Below the pieces are notes generated by a model. It did no database searches. It had not been told where the DNA came from and saw only the letters and a program-made list of their open reading frames with translations. A stretch of DNA of 10,571 bases from an uncultured Atopobium sp. GTDB lineage: Bacteria > Actinomycetota > Coriobacteriia > Coriobacteriales > Atopobiaceae. Made by a program: the position numbers and the translations under genes. The DNA lies in assembly GCA_938036925.1 (NCBI GenBank), contig CALHVU010000020.1, positions 1-10,571 of the forward strand, read 5' to 3'. This document shows, piece after piece, positions 6,193 through 10,571 of the stretch (position 1 is its first letter; each line of letters opens with the position of its first letter).

Positions 6193-6555
6193 ATGGCAAA
6201 TAAGGAGCGCAATAAGAGGAGCGCACGTAAGGCTCGCGCAGAAGAGCGCGCCCAGCGTGAGGCCCTTCAGGCTGAAGCTACTCCTGAAGCTTCTGCTAAG
6301 GCCACTAAGGTCGAGGCAAAGAAGCAGGAGAAGTCCATTCAGCGTAACGCTAACCCTGGCTTCTTTGGCCGCCTGGGTGCTTACTTTGCAGGCGTTCGTA
6401 CAGAAATGCACCGCGTTGTGTGGCCTTCAAGCTCTGAGCTTGCTGGTTTCTCTGTAGCCGTAATTGCAACAATCATTTTCTTTGGCTTGGTAACTTGGCT
6501 GGTTGATACTGGCATTGTTGCTGGTCTCGTCGCCTTTACTGGACTGAGGGGATAA
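6193..6555 (+). CDS. secE: Preprotein translocase subunit SecE
   Basis: SecE is the essential clamp subunit of the SecYEG channel in the cytoplasmic membrane. The protein is 120 aa, typical of single-span SecE with an added tail. Residues ~1–52 are a charged Ala/Lys/Arg/Glu-rich extension, probably helical or disordered. Then comes the amphipathic helix with the family signature EMHRVVWPSSSE (71–82), and one membrane segment at about 84–106. AGGGAG (6181–6186) lies six bases before the ATG. nusG begins three bases after the stop, the common bacterial secE–nusG pairing. No signal peptide is expected. Confidence 0.95.
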   Translation: MANKERNKRSARKARAEERAQREALQAEATPEASAKATKVEAKKQEKSIQRNANPGFFGRLGAYFAGVRTEMHRVVWPSSSELAGFSVAVIATIIFFGLVTWLVDTGIVAGLVAFTGLRG

Positions 6556-6558
6556 TCA

Positions 6559-7104
6559 ATGGCTAAGCGCTGGTATGTAGTTCACACCTATTCAGGTTAT
6601 GAGAACAAGGTAAAGACAGACCTTGAGCATCGTATTGAGACCTATGGCCTTGAGCGTGCTGTTGTTGATATTCAGATTCCTACTGAGGAAGTTACTGAGG
6701 TCAAGGACGGCGGCAAGCGCGAGACCAAAGAGTCCAAGGTTTTCCCAGGTTACGTTCTTGTTCGCATGGAGCTGGATGACAATACTTGGGCTGTTGTTCG
6801 CAACACCCCAGGCGTAACTGGTTTTGTTGGCATTGACGGCAAGCCAGTTCCTCTGCGTCGTGATGAGTTCGATAAGATCATGCGCCGCGGCGGTATGAAG
6901 ACGGGTGGCCCTGTACCTAAGCGTACAGCAACCAATATTGAGGTCGGTCAGGCAATTCACGTTCTTTCTGGTCCTCTCGCTGACTTCGACGGAACTGTTT
7001 CTGAGGTCAACGCAGAGTCCGGCAAGATCAAGGTTATGCTCACCATCTTTGGTCGCGAGACTCCGGTTGAGCTCACCATGGATCAGATTTCCCTGATAGA
7101 CTAG
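6559..7104 (+). CDS. nusG: Transcription termination/antitermination factor NusG
   Basis: NusG binds the RNA polymerase clamp and affects elongation, pausing, Rho termination and transcription–translation coupling. The protein is 181 aa, the usual length. The NGN domain covers residues ~3–115, starting with RWYVVHTYSGYENKV and containing the FPGYVLV strand (62–68). The KOW domain follows at about 125–181, with VGQAIHVLSGP and FDGTVSEV. The ribosome-binding sequence GAGGGGA (6546–6552) overlaps the end of secE, so the two are probably translationally coupled. I see no insertion in the NGN domain of the kind found in some actinobacterial NusG. No U-tract terminator separates it from rplK. Confidence 0.97.
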   Translation: MAKRWYVVHTYSGYENKVKTDLEHRIETYGLERAVVDIQIPTEEVTEVKDGGKRETKESKVFPGYVLVRMELDDNTWAVVRNTPGVTGFVGIDGKPVPLRRDEFDKIMRRGGMKTGGPVPKRTATNIEVGQAIHVLSGPLADFDGTVSEVNAESGKIKVMLTIFGRETPVELTMDQISLID

Positions 7105-7121
7105 TAACTAACGGCTTATCC

Positions 7122-7161
7122 CGCACTTCTCGTCCCTTGTGGATTGCTTCTCGGGAGTGCG
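7122..7161 (+). promoter_or_regulatory. Hairpin and possible weak promoter before rplK
   Basis: CGCACTTCT (7122–7130) can pair with GGGAGTGCG (7153–7161), six Watson–Crick pairs plus T·G and C–G pairs, enclosing about 22 bases; no T-run follows. A weak promoter, TTGCTT (7144–7149) with an 18-base gap to TAGACT (7168–7173), overlaps it. The 96-base gap could hold rplK leader control or simply be transcribed through from nusG. Confidence 0.3.
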
Positions 7162-7200
7162 CGAGAATAGACTCAAACGTATTCAAACAGGAGGCTTAAC

Positions 7201-7629
7201 ATGCCCGCAAAGAAGGTTGTTAACTTTATTAAGCTGCAGATTCCTGCAGGCCAGGCAAACCCAGCTCCTCCAGTAGGACCAGCTCTGGGTGCTGCACAGG
7301 TCAACATTATGCAGTTCTGCCAGGCATTCAACGCTGCAACTCAGGACAAGGCTGGCGACATCATTCCAGTCGAGATTTCTGTTTACGAGGATCGTTCCTT
7401 TGACTTCGTAACCAAGACTCCTCCAGCAGCTCAGCTCATCAAGAAGGAGCTTCACCTCAAGGGTGGTTCCGGTGTTCCTCAGCGCGATAAGGTTGGCCAG
7501 CTCTCCCAGGAGCAGCTCACCAAGATTGCTGAGATCAAGATGCCTGACCTCAACGCAAACGACATTGAGGCTGCAAAGAAGATCGTCGCTGGTACCGCTC
7601 GTTCCATGGGTGTAACCATCGCCGAGTAG
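7201..7629 (+). CDS. rplK: 50S ribosomal protein L11
   Basis: L11 binds the GTPase-associated region of 23S rRNA at the base of the L7/L12 stalk and is needed for RelA-type stringent sensing. The protein is 142 aa, the normal length. The N-terminal domain has the proline-rich switch IPAGQANPAPPVGPALG (14–30), and the rRNA-binding C-terminal domain has GVPQRDKVGQL followed by KMPDLNAND. AGGAGG (7189–7194) lies six bases before the ATG. In most bacteria rplK and rplA form one operon, but here a terminator-like hairpin begins nine bases after the stop. Confidence 0.98.
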   Translation: MPAKKVVNFIKLQIPAGQANPAPPVGPALGAAQVNIMQFCQAFNAATQDKAGDIIPVEISVYEDRSFDFVTKTPPAAQLIKKELHLKGGSGVPQRDKVGQLSQEQLTKIAEIKMPDLNANDIEAAKKIVAGTARSMGVTIAE

Positions 7630-7638
7630 TGTTTACTC

Positions 7639-7672
7639 CCGTCAGCCATGTGTGTGGCTGACGGTTGTTTTT
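7639..7672 (+). terminator. Terminator or attenuator between rplK and rplA
   Basis: CCGTCAGCCA (7639–7648) pairs perfectly over ten bases with TGGCTGACGG (7655–7664) around TGTGTG. The tract TTGTTTTT follows. It has all the marks of an intrinsic terminator. I see no convincing promoter between it and rplA (TTGTCA at 7671–7676 lacks a -10), so partial readthrough is likely. Confidence 0.8.
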
Positions 7673-7748
7673 GTCAGAGCATCCGACGTTAGTGCACGTA
7701 GTTGGGTTTCTCGCCAAGAGGGAGCAGCTGCGGACGGAAGATGCAGGA

Positions 7749-7775
7749 GTGGGAGGGCAGACGCCCGCTAACCAC
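7749..7775 (+). promoter_or_regulatory. L1-binding leader (23S rRNA mimic) before rplA
   Basis: The outer helix GTGG/CCAC (7749–7752, 7772–7775) and inner helix GGGC/GCCC (7755–7758, 7763–7766, loop AGAC) are separated by an asymmetric internal loop, GA on the left and GCTAA on the right. The left strand GTGGGAGGGC resembles the GGUGGGAGGC strand of the L1-binding helices of E. coli 23S rRNA. The ribosome-binding site AGGAGG (7776–7781) begins directly after the outer helix, so L1 bound here would block rplA translation. The mechanism is inferred from known L1 autoregulation. Confidence 0.7.
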
Positions 7776-7787
7776 AGGAGGTACATA

Positions 7788-8495
7788 ATGCCTAAGCACG
7801 GAAAGAACTACAAGAATGCAGTTGACAAGGTAGACGGTGCAAACCTCTACAGCCCAAAAGAGGCAGTAACCCTTTCTAAGGAGCTTGCAACTGCTAAGTT
7901 TGACGAGACCATTGAGGTAGCAATTCGCCTTGGTGTCGACACTCGTAAGGCTGACCAGAACGTTCGCGGTTCTATCTCTCTGCCTCACGGCACTGGTAAG
8001 TCCGTTCGCGTTGCAGTCTTCGCAGAGGGCGAGAAGGCCCGCGAGGCTGAGGCAGCTGGCGCTGACATCGTCGGTGGCGACGAGCTCATCGCAGAGGTCG
8101 AGAAGGGCATGCTTGACTTTGACGCAGCAATCGCAACCCCTCAGATGATGGGTAAGGTTGGCCGTCTTGGTCGTGTTCTTGGTCCTCGTGGCCTTATGCC
8201 TAACCCTAAGCTCGGCACCGTTACCATGGATGTTGCAAAGATGGTTAACGAGCTCAAGGCTGGTCGTGTTGAGTATCGTGCAGACCGTTTTGGTATCTGC
8301 CACGTTGCAATCGGCAAGGCTTCTTTTGAGGTCCAGCAGCTTGTTGAGAACTATGGCGCACTGATCTCCGAGATCATCCGCGTCAAGCCATCCAGCGCAA
8401 AGGGTAAGTACGTCAAGACCGTTGCTATTTCCTCTACTATGGGCCCTGGCATCAAGGTTGATCCAACCAAGGTTCGTAACCTCATGGAGGACTAA
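7788..8495 (+). CDS. rplA: 50S ribosomal protein L1
   Basis: L1 forms the mobile stalk that helps move deacylated tRNA out of the E site, and it is also a translational repressor of its own operon. The protein is 235 aa, the usual length. The family signature GRLGRVLGPRGLMPNPK lies at 125–141, and the closing STMGPGIKVD motif is near the C-terminus. Domain I comes from both ends of the chain and domain II from the middle. I chose the ATG at 7788, six bases after AGGAGG (7776–7781). The open frame runs back to 7665, but that part crosses the rplK terminator and the L1-binding leader. It appears to be transcribed alone or by readthrough from rplK, and ends at its own terminator. Confidence 0.98.
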   Translation: MPKHGKNYKNAVDKVDGANLYSPKEAVTLSKELATAKFDETIEVAIRLGVDTRKADQNVRGSISLPHGTGKSVRVAVFAEGEKAREAEAAGADIVGGDELIAEVEKGMLDFDAAIATPQMMGKVGRLGRVLGPRGLMPNPKLGTVTMDVAKMVNELKAGRVEYRADRFGICHVAIGKASFEVQQLVENYGALISEIIRVKPSSAKGKYVKTVAISSTMGPGIKVDPTKVRNLMED

Positions 8496-8525
8496 GCTTT
8501 ACGCTTAGAAGTACCTAGCACGTTT

Positions 8526-8558
8526 AATCCGGTATCTGCTTACAGGTACCGGATTTTT
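8526..8558 (+). terminator. Rho-independent terminator after rplA
   Basis: AATCCGGTATCTG (8526–8538) pairs with CAGGTACCGGATT (8543–8555), 13 pairs with one T·G, around a CTTA loop. The T-run covers 8554–8558. Confidence 0.9.
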
Positions 8559-8705
8559 CTTGAAGCGTGCATGCGGCTTGAAGCGCGTGGTCGGCATAGG
8601 CGGTTTGCGACTAAGGTGCGATTGTGCCGCGTTTGAGTTGGAGCTGCAGCTCGACCGCCTATCTCGTCAAATTTTTGTGAAGAGAAAGAAATTGCGCGCT
8701 CAACC
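8559..8705. other. Structured gene-free gap upstream of the rplJ promoter
   Basis: No gene is visible. CTTGAAGCG occurs twice (8559–8567 and 8577–8585). A perfect 9-bp inverted repeat, ATAGGCGGT (8596–8604) and ACCGCCTAT (8654–8662), encloses about 50 bases that contain the 12-bp palindrome GAGCTGCAGCTC (8641–8652). The stretch lies between a terminator and a promoter, so it is either untranscribed control DNA or an unrecognised small RNA. Confidence 0.4.
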
Positions 8706-8734
8706 TTGACTTGGATAGTTTTTTGCTGCACAAT
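8706..8734 (+). promoter_or_regulatory. Candidate promoter of rplJ–rplL
   Basis: TTGACT (8706–8711, five of six) and CACAAT (8729–8734, four of six) are 17 bases apart, giving a start near 8741. That is about 30 bases upstream of the conserved part of the L10 leader, a sensible arrangement. Confidence 0.55.
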
Positions 8735-8770
8735 ATCCAACGCAAGACAGACGTCTTGTAGTTGCACGTT

Positions 8771-8840
8771 CGCTGCCAAAGACAGCCGGCGCCTTGAATC
8801 CAAGGCTTAATGGGAATTCCCGCCTGCCGAGGTGGTCTTG
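8771..8840 (+). promoter_or_regulatory. Ribosomal protein L10 leader (rplJ autoregulation)
   Basis: The sequence carries the conserved L10-leader signatures: CTGCCAAAGACAGC (8773–8786), CTTAAT (8806–8811) and CCTGCCGAGG (8823–8832). Helices visible inside are GCCTTG/CAAGGC (8791–8796, 8801–8806), GGG/CCC in GGGAATTCCC (8812–8821), and a closing AAGAC/GTCTT (8779–8783, 8835–8839). By family, the L10(L12)4 complex binds this RNA and represses rplJL when free L10 is in excess. An attenuator hairpin follows directly. Confidence 0.85.
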
Positions 8841-8854
8841 AGATTAGTACATCC

Positions 8855-8888
8855 AGACCCCGCTTTGGTTGCCAAAGTGGGGTCTTTT
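8855..8888 (+). terminator. Attenuator hairpin in the rplJ leader
   Basis: AGACCCCGCTTTGG (8855–8868) pairs with CCAAAGTGGGGTCT (8872–8885), 14 pairs with one G·U, around TTG. The T-run is short (8885–8888). Its position just after the L10 leader suggests a conditional terminator controlled by L10 binding. Sixty bases follow before rplJ. Confidence 0.75.
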
Positions 8889-8948
8889 CATGTGAGGGCC
8901 GCACCTGTTGGCGCTCGTGCCCGAGACATGATAAAGGAGGTGTACTAC

Positions 8949-9470
8949 ATGCCAGCTCAGTCTAAACTTGATTTGCTCGAGAAGGTTTCCGCTTCTCTCG
9001 ACAACTCCAAGGGCCTGTTCGTTATCGACTATCGTGGTCTCTCCGTAAAGGAGACTCAGGAGCTTCGCCGCGCACTTACCGCTGCAGGCGCTCACATGAA
9101 GGTCTATAAGAACAACATCGTCAAGATTGCTCTTAAGAACGCTGGTATGCCAGAGATTGACGAGATGCTCGCCGGTACCTGCGCATACGTTTTCTATGAG
9201 AATGATCCTGTCGAGGCCGCTAAGGTCATCAAGGATCAGGCCAAGAAGCTCAAGAAAGTTGAGTTCATTGGTGGTATCGCTGATGGTCAGGCACTTACTG
9301 CTGACGAGGCAAAGGCTTACGCAGATCTTCCTTCTCGCGAGGAGCTCATTGCAAAGCTTGTCTTCGTTGTTGCAAGCCCACTTACCGGTATTGCACAGGT
9401 TTGCGCTGGTCCAGCTCGTGGACTCGCAACCGCTCTTTCTGCAGTCGCAGATCAGAAGAACGCTGCATAA
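8949..9470 (+). CDS. rplJ: 50S ribosomal protein L10
   Basis: L10 anchors the L7/L12 dimers to the large subunit and, with L12, represses its own mRNA. The protein is 173 aa, normal for the family. The globular rRNA-binding N-terminal domain covers residues ~1–130, including IDYRGLSVKETQELR and HMKVYKNNIVKIAL. The C-terminal part, about 135–170, holds the long helix that binds L12 dimers. AAGGAGG (8934–8940) lies eight bases before the ATG at 8949. The frame is open back to 8832, but that stretch overlaps the leader and attenuator. It forms an operon with rplL, 132 bases downstream. Confidence 0.98.
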   Translation: MPAQSKLDLLEKVSASLDNSKGLFVIDYRGLSVKETQELRRALTAAGAHMKVYKNNIVKIALKNAGMPEIDEMLAGTCAYVFYENDPVEAAKVIKDQAKKLKKVEFIGGIADGQALTADEAKAYADLPSREELIAKLVFVVASPLTGIAQVCAGPARGLATALSAVADQKNAA

Positions 9471-9560
9471 GCAACGTTTTGTTGTACCCGCGCATTGGCG
9501 CAAACCGCGTGAGAGTGTAGACGCACTTAAACGCACACATACAAGCCGGGCTTTTGCCCA

Positions 9561-9582
9561 GATGCAGTACAAAGGCTGCATC
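9561..9582 (+). promoter_or_regulatory. Hairpin in the rplJ–rplL gap
   Basis: GATGCAG (9561–9567) pairs with CTGCATC (9576–9582) across eight bases, ending nine bases before the rplL ribosome-binding site. A small GGGC/GCCC hairpin (9548–9559) stands just upstream. GTTTAAAA follows, too weak a T-run for a terminator. A role in mRNA processing or in raising rplL translation over rplJ is inference. Confidence 0.4.
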
Positions 9583-9602
9583 GTTTAAAAAGGAGAATTG
9601 AC

Positions 9603-9983
9603 ATGGCTGTCACTAAAGATGAGATCATTGAGGCCCTTAAAGAGATGCCAGCACTCGAGCTTTCTGAGCTCGTTCACGAGCTTGAGGACGTCTTTGGCGT
9701 TTCCGCTGCTGCTCCTGTAGCTGTCGCTGCTGCTCCTGCAGCTGGTGGCGCTGCTGAGGAGGCAGAGGAGAAGACCAACTTTGACGTTGTTCTCGAGGGC
9801 TTCGGCGACAACAAGATTGGCGTCATCAAGGTTGTCCGTGCTCTTACCAACCTTGGCCTCAAGGAGGCAAAGGAGGTCGTCGAGGGTGCTCCTAAGGCAG
9901 TCCTCGAGGGCGCTAAGAAGGAGGACGCTGAGGCTGCTAAGGCTCAGCTCGAGGAGGCTGGCGCTACCGTCACCCTTAAGTAA
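9603..9983 (+). CDS. rplL: 50S ribosomal protein L7/L12
   Basis: L12 is the multi-copy stalk protein that recruits and activates translational GTPases such as EF-Tu and EF-G. The protein is 126 aa. The N-terminal dimerisation domain (about 1–33) binds L10. A flexible Ala/Pro/Gly-rich hinge covers about 34–56. The conserved C-terminal domain (57–126) contains FDVVLEGFGDNKIGVIKVVR and TNLGLKEAKEVVEGAP, the factor-binding face. AGGAGA (9591–9596) lies six bases before the ATG. Strong codon bias fits its high expression. A robust terminator begins 24 bases after the stop, so transcription of this operon probably ends here and does not run on into rpoB. Confidence 0.99.
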   Translation: MAVTKDEIIEALKEMPALELSELVHELEDVFGVSAAAPVAVAAAPAAGGAAEEAEEKTNFDVVLEGFGDNKIGVIKVVRALTNLGLKEAKEVVEGAPKAVLEGAKKEDAEAAKAQLEEAGATVTLK

Positions 9984-10007
9984 GTCCATCCTACATTGCT
10001 TACTGGA

Positions 10008-10037
10008 GAGGTCAGACTTCGGTCTGGCCTCTTTTTT
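10008..10037 (+). terminator. Terminator of the rplJ–rplL operon
   Basis: GAGGTCAGAC (10008–10017) pairs with GTCTGGCCTC (10022–10031), ten pairs with one T·G, around a very stable C(TTCG)G tetraloop. Six T residues follow (10032–10037). Confidence 0.93.
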
Positions 10038-10045
10038 GTTTGCCT

Positions 10046-10074
10046 GGCGAGAAACCCGTCCGCTCGGGGCGCAT
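10046..10074. repeat. 29-bp direct repeat, left copy
   Basis: GGCGAGAAACCCGT followed by CGCTCGGGGCGCAT frames a single variable base. It matches 10459–10487 with one mismatch (C here, G there). The two copies start 413 bases apart and enclose the type B and type A elements. Confidence 0.88.
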
Positions 10075-10091
10075 GAAGCTGAGGTGCTTTT

Positions 10092-10122
10092 GCTGCAGCC
10101 TGAAAAGTGCATCAAGTCTGAG
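10092..10122. repeat. Solitary half-element: 31-bp duplication of the type B left end
   Basis: These 31 bases (GCTGCAGCCTGA through AAGTCTGAG) are identical to 10131–10161, which contains the left end of the full type B element. The copies start 39 bases apart. The half-element has GCCTGA (10098) and TCTG 19 bases later but no right end. Confidence 0.85.
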
Positions 10123-10136
10123 ATGCGTTCGCTGCA

Positions 10137-10256
10137 GCCTGAAAAGTGCATCAAGTCTGAGTGATTTGCCGGATTTTCTCGCCATGTCTGAGCGATTTGC
10201 CTGTTTTTCTCGCTTTGTCTGAGTACTTTTGCTCAGACTTGGTGTGCATTTCAGGC
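10137..10256. repeat. ~120-bp palindrome-bounded element, type B, copy 2
   Basis: The element is bounded by GCCTGA (10137–10142) and TCAGGC (10251–10256), and is exactly as long as the copy at 3462–3581. The core TCTGAG occurs at 10156, 10187 and 10218, 31 bp apart. The inverted copy GCTCAGACTTGGTGTGCA (10231–10248) closes the right end. Its ends agree well: the left reads GCCTGAAAAGTGCATCAAG, and the reverse of the right reads GCCTGAAATGCACACCAAG. Confidence 0.88.
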
Positions 10257-10314
10257 TCATAAATCCTGCGTGATTGCTCTGGCTTACTGCGTGACATGCC
10301 CTAGTTTTTCTCGC

Positions 10315-10432
10315 GCCTGATTTCTACAAAGAATCTGTAACTTTTGCCTAAAATTACAAAAGAATCTGTGTATTTGCCTGATTTTGCAAAAGAATCGGTG
10401 GCGCAAATACAGATTCTTTGCACTTTTCAGGC
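10315..10432. repeat. ~120-bp palindrome-bounded element, type A, copy 2
   Basis: The element is bounded by GCCTGA (10315–10320) and TCAGGC (10427–10432), with CGC/GCG extending the outer palindrome. Core AAAGAATC copies start at 10328, 10359 and 10389, the same 31/30 spacing as at 3300–3361. The right-hand 25 bases, ACAGATTCTTTG through TCAGGC, are identical to copy 1. Confidence 0.88.
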
Positions 10433-10458
10433 GCGTGCAGCAAAAGGTCGGCGCGTGT

Positions 10459-10487
10459 GGCGAGAAACCCGTGCGCTCGGGGCGCAT
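10459..10487. repeat. 29-bp direct repeat, right copy
   Basis: This matches 10046–10074 at 28 of 29 positions. It starts 26 bases after the end of the type A element. Translated on the minus strand, both copies read MRPERTGFSP, which creates look-alike short open frames. Confidence 0.88.
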
Positions 10488-10488
10488 C

Positions 10489-10571
10489 CGGTGAGCATGG
10501 AGCGCCATGCGAAGCGACGTGGCGGGGGAGCGCCGCTCACCGAAAGCTATTTCTGTCTCCGTGGACCTTCT
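10489..10571. other. GC-rich structured stretch at the window edge
   Basis: An 8-bp inverted repeat, CGGTGAGC (10489–10496) and GCTCACCG (10535–10542), encloses a second one, CGCCA/TGGCG (10503–10507, 10520–10524). It could be the folded leader of a gene beyond the edge. Open frames from the ATG codons at 10498 and 10507 run off the end, but each is under 26 codons with poor ribosome-binding sites, so I do not call a gene. Confidence 0.35.

Noticed and set aside
7665..7787. Longer N-terminus for rplA
   Set aside because: This part overlaps the rplK terminator and the L1-binding leader; L1 proteins start near MPKHGKNY.
8832..8948. Longer N-terminus for rplJ
   Set aside because: It overlaps the L10 leader and attenuator, and AAGGAGG is correctly placed for the ATG at 8949.
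10012..10260. Minus-strand 82-codon open frame with repeated LRLDALFRLQ
   Set aside because: The repeat in the peptide is the 39-bp DNA duplication. The frame also runs into the rplL terminator.

Overview
The window is a housekeeping segment of a Gram-positive genome of moderate GC. The gene content is cysS–rlmB–yacP, a tRNA cluster with tuf, rpmG–tRNA-Trp–secE–nusG, then rplK, rplA and rplJ–rplL. Protein style (EF-Tu, the basic Gly/Arg-rich RlmB tail, the SecE N-terminal extension) and an actinobacterial-looking L1 control site before rplA suggest Actinomycetota. My best guess is class Coriobacteriia, family Atopobiaceae (Atopobium/Lancefieldella-like). That placement rests on recognition only, not on a search.

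Layout. Positions 73–3200 hold a three-gene operon: cysteinyl-tRNA synthetase, a 23S rRNA 2'-O-ribose methyltransferase, and a YacP/Rae1-like NYN-domain nuclease. The last two are separated by a five-unit 15-bp tandem array carrying five in-frame stops. Positions 3201–3739 have no gene but hold two ~120-bp palindrome-bounded repeats. tRNA-Thr(TGT) follows with its own promoter and terminator. A second promoter region drives tRNA-Tyr, tRNA-Thr(GGT), tRNA-Met and tuf, which ends in a strong terminator. A new promoter starts rpmG–tRNA-Trp–secE–nusG, possibly reading into rplK. A terminator-like hairpin separates rplK from rplA, and rplA is preceded by a mimic of the 23S rRNA L1-binding site. After the rplA terminator and a structured 150-bp gap come a promoter, a recognisable L10 leader, an attenuator and rplJ–rplL, which end in a UUCG-loop terminator. 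The last ~530 bases have no clear gene and carry the same two repeat types in swapped order, flanked by a near-identical 29-bp direct repeat.

Together the genes supply translation (Cys-tRNA charging, rRNA modification, tRNAs, EF-Tu, L33, L11, L1, L10, L12), protein export (SecE) and transcription elongation (NusG). Autoregulation is visible at two places, L1 before rplA and L10 before rplJ. The most unusual content is non-coding: a family of four ~118–120-bp intergenic elements, each with three copies of a core spaced 30–31 bp plus one inverted copy, and the tandem stop/ribosome-binding-site array between rlmB and yacP.
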